DNA of 64,000 nucleotides from contig NC_066608.1 of the NCBI RefSeq assembly GCF_905475345.1, forward strand, positions 1,793,501 to 1,857,500, in the 5' to 3' direction. Source of the stretch: Vespula vulgaris (taxonomy: Eukaryota > Arthropoda > Insecta > Hymenoptera > Vespidae). The notes under the pieces were generated by a model. That model searched no databases. It was not told where the DNA came from and worked only from the letters and a program-made list of their open reading frames with translations. A program made the position numbers and the translations under genes. Shown in pieces: positions 36,347-47,498 of this stretch (the first letter of the stretch is position 1; each line of letters begins with the position of its first letter).

Positions 36347-39300
36347 GTAAATCATTACTTTAAAAAATATACTCTAATGTAACTTCGTTAAAATTCGTGT
36401 TATATATCAGATCGAAATTTTATTGTATGAATTATATGAAATTAAAGTTTTTAGATACAATGAACAGAAATTTTTGGTATATCTAATAATTACGACATAA
36501 TATTAATTACGTTGATTATGCAATCCGTCATACAGCTTGATTATTAAGTCGAGATTTTAAAGATAGAAACATAATTATTATCACATTAGAAATCTCTTCT
36601 AATACTTTACGTACTAGCTCGACTAATATCGGGCGCTCTAAATTTCATTAAAAAGAAAAAAAAATAATAATAATAATAGCATAAAAATAAAATCGAATTA
36701 AATACGAATGAAATTCAAGTGTTTTTATAAAAGATATTCTTTCCTTAAATAAAATCAACATTTATAATCAATATAGATGAAACAATTATCTAAGAAATAA
36801 TTATTAATCGCGTTAATTGCGTAATACAAATTGATTATAAAGAAATTTTCGAAGTGAAAAACAGATTGACGGTGCGTAAAGAGGAAAGAGAAACGAAAAA
36901 AAAAAGGAAAAGAGAAAAAAAGAAAAAAGAAAAAAAGCAGATAAAAAGATGTCGGGAAGACGATCGAGCATGTATCGCTTTGGTTTCTTTTGGATGCAAC
37001 AACATTCCAGAGAAAGTTAACTGTGGTCGTCGAAGCGCGTAGCCCGTATGCGTCCGACTCTTCACGCAAAGAGGTTTGATGGCAGGTGCTCACGCGGTTT
37101 CGTTTGTAGTCGAGTACCACGGCGATATCTATCTCGTTTACGGGTGTGTCCAGTGAAACGTATTAAATACCGGTAACGCTTTATTCGTGTCAATTTTCTT
37201 TCTGTAAAAGGCAAAGCGACAATTTGTAGTAAACGCGTTCTCCTGTTAAAGTTAAAATCCATGAAGCTCAATTTTGTTTGTTCCACGACGATCTTTTCTC
37301 TTTGAATTTTTTTTCTTTCTATTTTTAATTTTTCTCTCTATTTTTTCTATTTATTTTTTGTTTTGTTTTCTTCGTGCCAATACGACACGACAGACGTTTC
37401 TATCGATTGATAAATTCAATTAATCGATAGAAAAATAATTTCACTGGCTGTTCATACTCTTCTTTTTTCTTTCTTTTTTATTTTACTTTTTTTTTTTTCT
37501 ACTTTCACTAAGAACCTTACTCGACTCGTTCCCCCATTCTCATTTACTACGTATCGTCGATCATTTCCCGAGACTTTCGATCTATCGATTACAACTTCTT
37601 ATCGATATTAATAACTACCGCATTTTGTGTGTGTATATGTGTGTGTGCGTGTGTAAGGTTGAGGGGTATATGGTTGGATAATAATCTATTAAATTTCTCA
37701 CCGTCGATTAACATCGTTTGCTAATACCGGACTATTACCTCGACACGTTATTAATCATTGATCTTGAAAGAAGCGACATCATTGGTGGTATTATCGTTAC
37801 ACCGAGTATAATTATCGTTGAATCGATATTTTGTTGTACGTTAAAAAAAAAAGAAAAAAGGAAAAGAAAAGAAAAAAAGAAATGGAAACAACCGTTCTCT
37901 TCGATTTTAAATGAAATTTTCTATTATACGATTAACGATAAATAAATATTTTCATTTCAATCGATTAATAACATAGAATTACTACTAAAAAACGATATTG
38001 AAAGTAATAGGTAAAATTTCGAAAAATTAAACAAGGTATCTCGTTTTATGGTTGATCGAACAAAACTATTTGGTATAACATTTCAGAAGATATTCTTTTT
38101 AATCGGAACGAGCAATCCTTTCGAAGACATCGAACAAAATTGTTTCTCGCTTTTCCACGTCGCTATCCCTCGTGATCGATGTACCGGAAACCGAAGATAT
38201 TCCGCAAATTCGATAATCTCGAAGCACGTCAACGCCCTATGCATTTGGTACGTTTCGCCGGGTAAAACGATTCACGATGTTATCGTGTAAAAAAAAAAAA
38301 AACACAGAAAAAAAAGAAAAAAAAAAAAAAGAAAAGGCACAAGAATGTCCATGGAAAATCGACGAAACCAGTTCGATTCTTCTTTTAGTTTTTTCCTTTT
38401 CCCTTCTTTTTCTTTTCTTTTTTCCTTTTTCTCAAACTTTTTTCTACCTTTTCTTTTTTCTTCTTTCTTCCCTTATTTTTTTCCCCCGTAGAAAAGTCAA
38501 CAAAGAAGAGAATGAAATTATCGACACGAGAAACGGACGGGTGATTTGAAAGTAGATGCACTCGATCGAATATACATCGAGAAAATGGTCGTCGATCACT
38601 CGACGAGATTTCAACTTGCTCTCTTTCTCACTTTTCGTCCGGAATCAAAATTCCACTGTCGAATTTTCAATGGTGAATATACCTTTCGGAGAAGACGAAA
38701 GGACGAAGACCTCTTTATACCTTTACTGTGAGAACGTCCTTCGGCTAATCAATTCAGCACATTAACCGCAACACGATCCGAAAATCTATTAAATCGTTCG
38801 ACCATGTGATTTTCGTTCGTATTTTTACGCGCTCTCTCTCTCTCTCTGTCTTTCTCTCTCTTTTCCCCATCTCTTTATTTCTCTGACAATTTTTCCGACG
38901 TATCCATCTCAAAAGAGAATAATCTCAAGAAGGAGATCCGTACGACGTAAGAAGGATCGAGAGAAGAATCGAGAATGTTGCTAGACTGAGTCGTCGATCG
39001 GCTGAGCCTCGTTATGCTCAGAAAGATACGCTTTTAGAAAGGACGCTGGCTCTCCCGTTCACTTTTCACGAGAAAACGAATTCTTCGGTGCATTTCTCGA
39101 GTCGTCGAAGCGCACGAACGGCGGCAACGGCAACGGCAACTGCAACTGCAATGGCAGCGGCGTGGAAATTCGAGGATCGACTTATCGACAACGTCTCGGC
39201 TCAAGTCTCGGCTCACCTCGATTTCTCCAAAGAATTCCCTTCGTTCCTTCAATACTTTCGAAAGATTTCTTAAAAGAAAAAGAAAGATTGTTTTCTCTTT

Positions 39301-39390
39301 TTTTCGTTTGTTTGTTTGTTTGTTTGTTTGTTCGTTCGTTTTCTTTTCTTTTCTTTTCTTGTTTATTCTTTTCTCTTTTTTTTTTTACAG
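31510..39390. other. Long stretch without coding exons (possible first intron of the SDR-like gene)
   Basis: Contains CT-rich tracts (32813-32880, 33175-33225), a (TAA)n array at 36276-36345 and many homopolymers. No exon with frame and splice support was found. At 39150-39273 a 40-codon ATG frame beginning MAAAWKFEDR could be an upstream open reading frame if transcription starts near 39000, but no donor links it cleanly to 39391. Confidence 0.45.
36276..36345. repeat. (TAA)n microsatellite
   Basis: About 23 perfect TAA units. Confidence 0.95.
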
Positions 39391-39404
39391 ATTATAAGAT
39401 CGCG

Positions 39405-39715
39405 ATGGACGTCGAAACCGGCGCCATCTTGGCACTTCAGATTTTAGCCCTTTGCTCTATAGCTGCTGCACTACTTGCTTATCTGATGCGACAATCAAGA
39501 AATGCCGGAGACGAATACGAGTTGCGAAACAAACGTCACGTACTCGTAACCAACTGCGATACGTGCGTGGGTCTACAGATTGCCCTTGCACTCTCTGAAG
39601 CCGGTTACAAGGTAATAATACTCGTGTACTCGTGCGTTCAATGTAAATTACCTTGACGTTACACCAAGATCGTGATACTTGGTTGAACTATAAAATCTCT
39701 GCTCTCAAGTTGGAT

Positions 39716-39774
<59 letters not shown>

Positions 39775-40515
39775 GAATATTTCAAATGAAATTCACGAAA
39801 ACTTCTCTTCCTACTTGTGTTATATAATTTCAATCTCTTAGAGCAGAAGAGAACTATAGGTATTATACGCATCCAATGGAATATATTGAATAATTAGAGA
39901 ATCGTGTTGGATAATTGAACTCCAAGCGAGTTGATCGAAGTTGAACGAGTCTAAATGAGAAAGGACCGTTCACGAGTAGTAACGTGAGTTTCCAAGTAAA
40001 ATACATGCAAAATAGCCTAACTTTAACTATCAGCTAGAATCTGCGTGGCAGATGTGTGTATGTATTATAATTCCTTGCGAATGTACACGTTGTTTTATCG
40101 ATTTCGTCAAATATTTTCTTTTTCATTCGTTTTCCATTTCTTTTTAAGATTCATCGATATAATTTTATTTGAATAGAAGAAATGAAGGATTTAGAGAAAA
40201 AGAAGAAGAAAAGGAAAATAAATATTGGCCAGAAATTTAAAATATGTCAATTAAATTTACGAAGGTAAAAATTTTTATCTCACCGTAATTAGATTTAATC
40301 CATCGAAAGTAATCGTTTTATGTTGATTAATATTAAATTACTTCGAATCCTGTCTAATCCAACGTCTTTTCTCGTTATCCTTGTGTACGTGAATATTTCA
40401 ATTAGTTACCATCTTTCTTCCTTCGAAATTAACTTCAGTATATTACGAGAAGGAAAATAATGATATCGATTTATTTCTACCCTTTCACGTAGTAAATAAA
40501 TTTCACTTTCTTTAT

Positions 40516-40564
<49 letters not shown>

Positions 40565-42798
40565 TTACACCATTTCTACGAATGAAATACTTCATGTAAC
40601 TTCGACTCCCCACATTGAATTTGATTTACGATAACAAGAGTCCACGAATTGCTCATAATTTATCCCTACGACTAAGGAGGATAAATTCAAGGTGAGAAAG
40701 CTCGAGCGTACGATTCTAGCATAATTAACGCTCGTGTTCTACGTCGCCAAAGTTGCAAGTAATTGTCCTCGAGCTTGGTGAGAACGTTAGAATTTAGATC
40801 TTTCGAATTAATACGAACTTTAGTTTTCGCATCTTGGTGATACGATGGGATGAGGAATATTTCTTTTTATGAAAGCTTTTGTCCTTGTACTTTTAACAGT
40901 TTACGAATGTACTAAGTTCGATGTAATGTTCGTATTTCGTTATAAATAATAAATTAAGATAATCGTTCGATGAAACTATTCTTGAAAAATTTCAGGTATT
41001 CGCTGGTCTACCAAATCCATTGGAAAATTCACCATCCATAAAAATTTTAAAGGCGGTAGAACAAGAACGTGAAAAAGAAATGGACAATAATGACGCGAGT
41101 AACGATAAGATTCAACTTCGTACTCGAGGACAAATCGTGCCATTGGAGTTAGATCCAACTAGGGAAGACAGTCTACATGCTTCCTTGGACGCCGTCAGAG
41201 CGAAACTTCCAGCTGGAGAAGATGGCAAGCGTTTTGATTCCAATTTAATATTATTTTTTATAATTAGTCATTGAATAGCTTTCCTGCAATCTCTTTCTTT
41301 TTCTTTTTCTTTCTTTTTCTCTTTCATAAAGTTCACTTAAAACTGATAAAAAAAATATATATATGTAATTATCTTTTTAAATTATTAATAGTTACTTTCA
41401 AAAATTACTTAATCAAAAAGATAAACTACACCGTGACGAATCATTTGAAATATTGATAAAGAACCTTAATTAAGATGAAATTTATAATGATACTCGAGGG
41501 AGAGACTGGACGTGTATTATTATGTGTACTATTATTTAGGTCGAGGGAAGAATACAAGTCTTATTAACTAATTCGTAATTCATAAACGAACATTTCGTTT
41601 GATCTGCTTAATTATGAAACTATTTATAAAAAAGCGTTTCTCTCTCTCTCTCTTTCTCCCCCATCCTCTCTCTCTCTCTCTCTCGATTCCATGCTTAGAA
41701 GGAGTACCTCGTTAGTCGAACGACCTGAAGTTCGCAGTAGAAATAATAAAAGGGAAAGAAAAAAAAAAATAAAAAAAAAAGGTAAAGAAAATGAGGAACT
41801 AACGAAGTCGAAATGCGCGTCTGTCGACTGAATCACCGAGTACTATTTCGTTTCCCTTTCTCTCTCTGTCGCTCTCTCTCGGTATTCTAATCGACGAAGA
41901 AAAAAAAGAAAGAAAAAAGAAAAATCAAGAGAATCCTCGTAAAAAATTAAAATAATCGAGACTTTTTCTTCGTTAACGAATAAGAGACAGTTTGAAGTTT
42001 ATTAATGCCTTAAATCTACTATGATCCAGGTCTCTGGGCAGTGATACATACCGGTGGCTTGGCGTTACCGGGTTCTATAGAAAAGCAAACCAGTTCAGCG
42101 TGGGAATCTATGCTGCGACACAATCTGGTCGCACCCCTTAGAACGGCCAGAGTGTTTATCCCTCTTCTGCGCGTTAAAAGAGGTTATTACAGTTTACCCT
42201 ACTTACTAGGCATGAGCTTTTAATATCAGGTCATTCGTCTATAAGCTTTTGCTTTTTTTTTCGTGTTCTCAATATTACAATTATTCTCTCTCTTTCTCTC
42301 TCTCTCTCTCTTTCTTTCTCATTCTTTTTCTTTTCTCGTTTGCACGATATTCTTATTTACGATTCTCATTTACTCGTTCAACCAAAACGAAGAAAGAACA
42401 ACAACGATCTATGTATCTGTACATACATACATACGTTGATATATATATATATATAGATAGATATAGGTTATTCGTTGCGCACGACATATTAACATAATGA
42501 ATATTTACTTGCAAGGTCGCATCGTTCTCCTGGGTGATTCCGAGACGAGCTACGCTAGCAAAGCCGGAACAGGGTTGGTAGCATTCACTGCTTCTCGTAA
42601 AGCTGTGGAAGGGGCTGCTACGGCATTAAAGAGCGAATTACATTCTTCGGGTGTTGACGTCGTGCTTCTCAAACCACCACCCGTGAATCCCCTCGTCCTT
42701 TATGCATCGCCTGTTCTCAAGACGTGAGTCTTTCTCAAGTATTATCTACATAGATACAAACATATATCGAGTATATGAATTTTTCCGAAAAGCAAACT

Positions 42799-42876
<78 letters not shown>

Positions 42877-43254
42877 TCAATAATAAAAATAATCATAATA
42901 ATAATAGTAATAATAATAATAATGATAATAATTTAGTTTATATCGGAAAGATCTTTGCTCTCATTTTTATTTCTTTTACGTCATGATATTAATGAGATCA
43001 TGTTTCCTGTTTCTCCTTCTTTTTCTTTCCCATTTCCTTCTTTCTCTCTCTCTCTCTCTTTAATTTTTTATTTCATTATTTTTTTCTTCTTTTACAGGGT
43101 CGACGTCGAATCGGGTGTTACGTCTTCCGAGGGAACGTGGATCGCACCTTTATCGAATTACTCGGTTCAAAACTCTCTAATACCTGCCTTAACGACACCC
43201 TGTCCATTAAGTTCGTACGATATGAGCTTAAAGACCAAATTGTTCTGGCGATAA
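39405..43254 (+). CDS. Membrane-anchored SDR-family protein with degenerate active site, 317 aa
   Basis: There are five coding exons: 39405-39611, 40996-41224, 42030-42182, 42516-42723 and 43098-43254, with the first exon beginning at acceptor 39390. Frame is kept throughout. Residues 8-28 form an N-terminal membrane anchor (ILALQILALCSIAAALLAYLM). The rest aligns to classical short-chain dehydrogenases of the BDH1/retinol dehydrogenase type: VLVTNCDTCVG (usually TGxxxGxG) at 46-56, LWAVIHTGG (usually LxNNAG) at 147-155, conserved HNL at 176-178, GRIVLLGD at 197-204 and FTASRKAVEG at 220-229, where YxASKxAVEG is expected. The first two Gly of the cofactor loop, the NNAG motif, Tyr and Lys are all replaced, so it is probably a pseudoenzyme or uses altered chemistry. 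The intron after 41224 has a GC donor. AATAAA is at 43398-43403. Specific orthology (for example to shroud-like SDRs) is unresolved. Confidence 0.85.
39719..39774. repeat. (TA)n microsatellite in SDR intron
   Basis: A TA run of about 27 units, just inside the second intron. Confidence 0.95.
40520..40559. repeat. (AT)n microsatellite in SDR intron
   Basis: An AT run of about 20 units ending in ACACA. Confidence 0.9.
42801..42932. repeat. (AAT)n microsatellite in SDR intron
   Basis: More than 40 mostly perfect AAT units with a few substitutions in the right third. It produces a spurious poly-Asn open frame. Confidence 0.95.
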
Positions 43255-43397
43255 ATATTATAATAAGAAAGAAATGTTTTTATTTATATAAGATCTATCT
43301 TTTCTATTTCTTTCTCTCTACGCAAGATGAAAGCGATAGACTGTAAATTTTGTAGTACTGTTAAATAACGATTTGTACAGTTTTGTAAACAATTTAG

Positions 43398-43403
43398 AAT
43401 AAA
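43398..43403 (+). terminator. Polyadenylation signal of the SDR-like gene
   Basis: AATAAA lies 144 nt after the TAA stop and is followed by a T-rich downstream element. Confidence 0.6.
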
Positions 43404-43409
43404 AATGTC

Positions 43410-45300
43410 TAGCATAGAAAGTTATTCCTTTTTCTTCCTCTCTCTCCCGCTGTTGTTTTTATAACTTCTTTACTCTCCTGTCACGTTCCTACAATTTTTC
43501 TTTACTATATATTCTTCACGCAGACGTTACTATACGGTGAAATCTGCACTAGACACGTGTCTGTAATATTTAAAAGTAACACACACACGTGCCCACACAC
43601 ACACACACATACATACATACAGTTTGTTAAAATGTTCTTTTGTTTATTTCACTTGTCTATTTATCGAGGTCCATGTCGTAATTATCGCGAAATAGTTTTT
43701 CAACTGTCGATGATGATAGAAAAATATAAGTACACTTGACAAATAGTAGAAGGAAGTAAAAAGTTCGTTTAAAACTTTCTCTGTCGTTGAAATAAGAAAA
43801 TCTGGATAAGAATCGGACGTAGTGCGCAACACGAAGATTATGTCACTTTAACGAAATAAAAGTGACAAGAACATTCATAATGCTCTTGTAACGTGAGAAC
43901 GTCGACTTTTGTTTTGTAGCCCATGTAACAATAATAAAAAGGCAACGATGAAAATCTGTGTAACATCTTTTTTCTTTCCCATTAAAAACATCATCTTTTT
44001 CTATATGATTATACATTGGTTATTTATACGACTTGATTTATTTACATTACGAAATAATCAAGCGAATGTTTCTGTCATAATGAAGAGAAAAAAAAATAAA
44101 ATAAAGAAATAAAACAAAACAAAGGAAAGAAAAGAAAGAAAAAAAAAGAATGTAAAAATGAGAAATAAATGACGACGATATGAAATCGCACGTAGTCGAA
44201 TAAAACATATGCTTATCGGAACAGACGAAATACGTTTCAATAATTATTACGATTAAAACGATCGCGAAAAAATAAAAGAAAAAAAAAAATTGAAAGGTCA
44301 AAGCGATTTAAAGGGTATCGGTAACGATATCCCGCTTTATTCGTGACAAAGGCCAGTTTCCGCATCGTTAATATTATGGCGTTAACATTTATCATCGAAT
44401 TTCGTCGGGTAAAGTATGATATAAATACATAGTACTATGTAGTCCCTCTAGATTGAAATAATTTCTGGGATTGGGAATGGTTTGTAATAAAAGTCATACG
44501 ATAAACTAGAGTGTTATAATCAGATAACTATATCGGAATCTGGGAGAGATTTTTCAAATGAAAAAATATCGACGTGTTCTCACTTATAACTCGTTGATAT
44601 TTTTAACGTTATAATCTTTTGTCGATGGGAAAAGTAAAAGATAGATAGACGGATAGATAGATAGATAGAGAAAGAGAGATAAATAGAGAATGGTGAGTCG
44701 ACGAGTCGAGACAGGATGTAAACACATTGATTTGTTTCCTGTTTTCGAGAACGAACAGTTGGCACGAATTCGAGAAATATGAAATTCCCATCTCCTTTGT
44801 TTCGCAATAATGAACATTAGAATAAAAATAAAATTATTAAAAGTAAGTAAGGGACGATCGATTTGTCCTCTCGATTTAGGATCGAGAGACAACGTTATAA
44901 TCTAGATTCATATTACATGCAAATTCGTTCGCGTTTCTTGTTTCATTATTTTCTAACGATATAAAACGATCGATCGATCGATCGATTCGCTGATTAAAAC
45001 GGGTGTTATAAACTGTACGTTACTCTTCTCTTTAGGTATCCTATCGAGCGTATCGTAAAAAATAAAAAAAAAAGGTTTGGAATTTTCTTTATAAATGAAG
45101 TCGCGGTATATACCAGCTCGTGTCTGGCGATGACGAAAATTGAGATCGTAACGGTGCTTTTAGTGGAATTAGTATCATTCGAACGACTAGTACGAGAGAC
45201 CAGGCCCGCCTCTTCTTACTTGTGTGTGCACCACCGAAACCGATCGCAGGGTATAACAAACGAATTAGTGGTTTATAGTGGAACAGTCAGTTCGGGTCGC
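43410..45300. other. Spacer
   Basis: AT-rich, with a (CA)n run at 43579-43609, TAGA repeats near 44640-44670 and a (GATC)n run at 44967-44987. No gene supported. Confidence 0.55.
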
Positions 45301-45307
45301 TATAAAA
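45301..45307 (+). promoter_or_regulatory. TATA box of the first RR-2 gene
   Basis: TATAAAA lies 61 nt upstream of the exon 1 ATG. An ACAGTTC initiator-like motif sits about 30 nt downstream at 45333. Confidence 0.7.
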
Positions 45308-45367
45308 CGAACACGCTTCTCGTTCTGGAGAAACAGTTCATCGTCGATTTTCGTGAGTGAAGTACTC

Positions 45368-47339
45368 ATGGACTTTACCAAACTAAAGGTATGTTCGAAC
45401 GTTCGAAACGTGCGATCGTTTCAAACAAAAAGCAAAACATTATACGACGAAAGAGATTATTCGAAATTCGTTTGAACCAAAAAGAAAAGAAAAGAGAAGG
45501 TACCATTGCTGGATGTGAAAATTTCATATTTTATGTATTGCGATACGTTCGATTGAAATAAAAAGAAAAAAGAAGTTTTATTTCGCGCACCGACATTAAT
45601 TAAATACGACGCGTTATGATAGCAAGAGAAGGAAAAAAAATTGGATCCCATAAAGAACTTCTCTTATATCTACTGTCTCGAGAAAAAAAGAAAAAGAAAA
45701 CTAAGAGAAATTCGTATTAATATTCTACAAGCGATTCGTCCCTAGACTAGGGAAGGGCAGACAATTTGCGGTAGAGAATAATCCGAAAAGGATAAAAATT
45801 CTCTATGCGAAAATAGAGAAAGAAGAAAATCGGGGAGATGAGGTCGGGCTTAATGCCCACGAACCGATCTCGATTTCGAGAGTTACTCTTGGGGCAAAAT
45901 TCTTCTCGTCGATAAAAAGACGTTCCTGGATCGTCCTTATTCCCTTCGTCCTTCTATCCCAATTCTCTTTCGAAACCCCTCTTCACCCTTCCTTCTTTAC
46001 TTACTTACTTACTTCCTTACTTCCTTTCTTTCTTTTTCTCTTTCTTTCTACCCCCTTTCTTCCCCCTTACCCATTCACCATTCCCCATTCCTCCGTTTCC
46101 ATAGAACGAATCGTGAGTACCAACGCTGAACAAAGTATTACGCGGAGTCGTGACCGTAAAGTACGAGCGCAGCGTGTTTTAGAGGTCTTTATGTGCGCTG
46201 TAAAAGCGTCTCCGCAACTTCGTTCCGCGGTGGCCGCGTATTCGTGCGAAAGAATAATGGCGACTACGACTACGTCGTCGCCGCGCCATCGCCCCATAGC
46301 CGCCGTCGCCAGATCCTTTGCAATTTTCTGTTACATATTACCGCGATACCTAACAGCTCGGACTTGCCTGATGAAAATTAATTTCCAAGAGGGAGAGAGA
46401 GGAAGATGCAAAATTTTCTTCCCACTCGTTACGATTTTCTTCTCTTTTTCCTTTCTCTTTTTCCTTTTCTTTTTCTTTCTTATTTTTTCTTTTTTTTCCT
46501 TTTTTCTTTTTTTTTTCTTTTTCTTTTACCGAAGTGTTTTTCTTTGGTTCTCTTCGTCCTCTTCTTGTTTTTTTTTTTTTTTTTTTTAATCGATAATTAA
46601 TACGATATCCTTTTTTATATTGTTTGTTATTATTGTCATTAATTTTTTGTATTTGCAGATGTCGATGCTGTGCTTGTGTCTTTTATTCGCAGTAGTCGCG
46701 GCTGTTCCGAAGGTTCATCACGATGGTACGATCAGGAATAAAAAAAGAGAGAAAGAGAGAGAGAGAGAACAAAGAAAATTGTAATATGATTTTCAATTTT
46801 CATATATGTAATATTTATATGAAATGACAAACAGACGACGGGGAGAAGGGAGGAGATCATGGCGATTCCCATGGACATGCCCATTCGTATCAACATTTTA
46901 TCGGACCGGTAGTGGGTCATCACGATGAGATAACGTGGAAGGACAAGCATGGTGATCATTACCATGATTATAGAGCTCATCCAAAATACAAATTCTCTTA
47001 TGGAGTTGTAGATCATCATACGAAGGATCATCATGATCAGAGCGAGCATAGGGATGGTACGTACGATGAGTTGTTTATCGTTTCAGTATCGTAAAAATAC
47101 TGTATATCGAAAGTTTTATCGTTTCTTCTTTTTCTCTTTCTTTTTTCTTCTGTAATAAAAATATGACTTCAATAACAGGAAAGAAAGTGGAAGGAGAATA
47201 CCAACTACACGAACCCGGCGGTAACGTTAGAGTTGTCAAGTATCATTCTGATCCTCATGGTGGATTCTTTGCTGAAGTTCACAATCATGGTGGAAACGAT
47301 CATTCCGGTGGTACTTATGGTGGACACAAACACCGATGA
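45368..47339 (+). CDS. Histidine-rich RR-2 cuticular protein, 156 aa
   Basis: There are four exons: 45368-45388 (seven codons, donor GTATGT), 46659-46725, 46835-47056 and 47179-47339. The signal peptide MDFTKLKMSMLCLCLLFAVVAA spans the 1.27-kb first intron. The mature N-terminus is His/Asp/Gly-rich. A Rebers-Riddiford chitin-binding region follows at about residues 81-138: YKFSYGVVDHH, EHRDGKKVEGEYQLHEPGG, RVVKYHSDPHGGFFAEVHN. This fits the RR-2 consensus (EPDGxxRxVxYxADxxxGFxAxV) with Gly for Asp and His-Ser for Ala. A Gly/His tail ends it. RR-2 proteins bind chitin in hard or sclerotising cuticle. The intron inside the RR domain is phase 1, as in the tandem paralogue at 50383. AATAAA is at 47391. 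Confidence 0.92.
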
Positions 47340-47390
47340 TCAATGATGACTTGAATTATTGATTACTTTCGATGTAAATTAATATGTCGG

Positions 47391-47396
47391 AATAAA
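47391..47396 (+). terminator. Polyadenylation signal of the first RR-2 gene
   Basis: AATAAA lies 52 nt after the stop codon, followed by TTGTCTTTGTTG. Confidence 0.7.
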
Positions 47397-47399
47397 TTG

Positions 47400-47454
47400 T
47401 CTTTGTTGATTTAATGATATCTCATGGATGTTAATTTATTAATAGAGTAAAAAC

Positions 47455-47498
<44 letters not shown>

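Noticed and set aside
42201..42500. Extra in-frame sequence after exon 42030-42182 as coding
   Set aside because: The frame stops soon after the GTTATT donor, and the GRIVLL exon resumes the SDR alignment exactly in phase.
42801..42932. Poly-Asn open frame in the SDR intron
   Set aside because: It is an (AAT)n microsatellite read in frame. It lies between confirmed exons.
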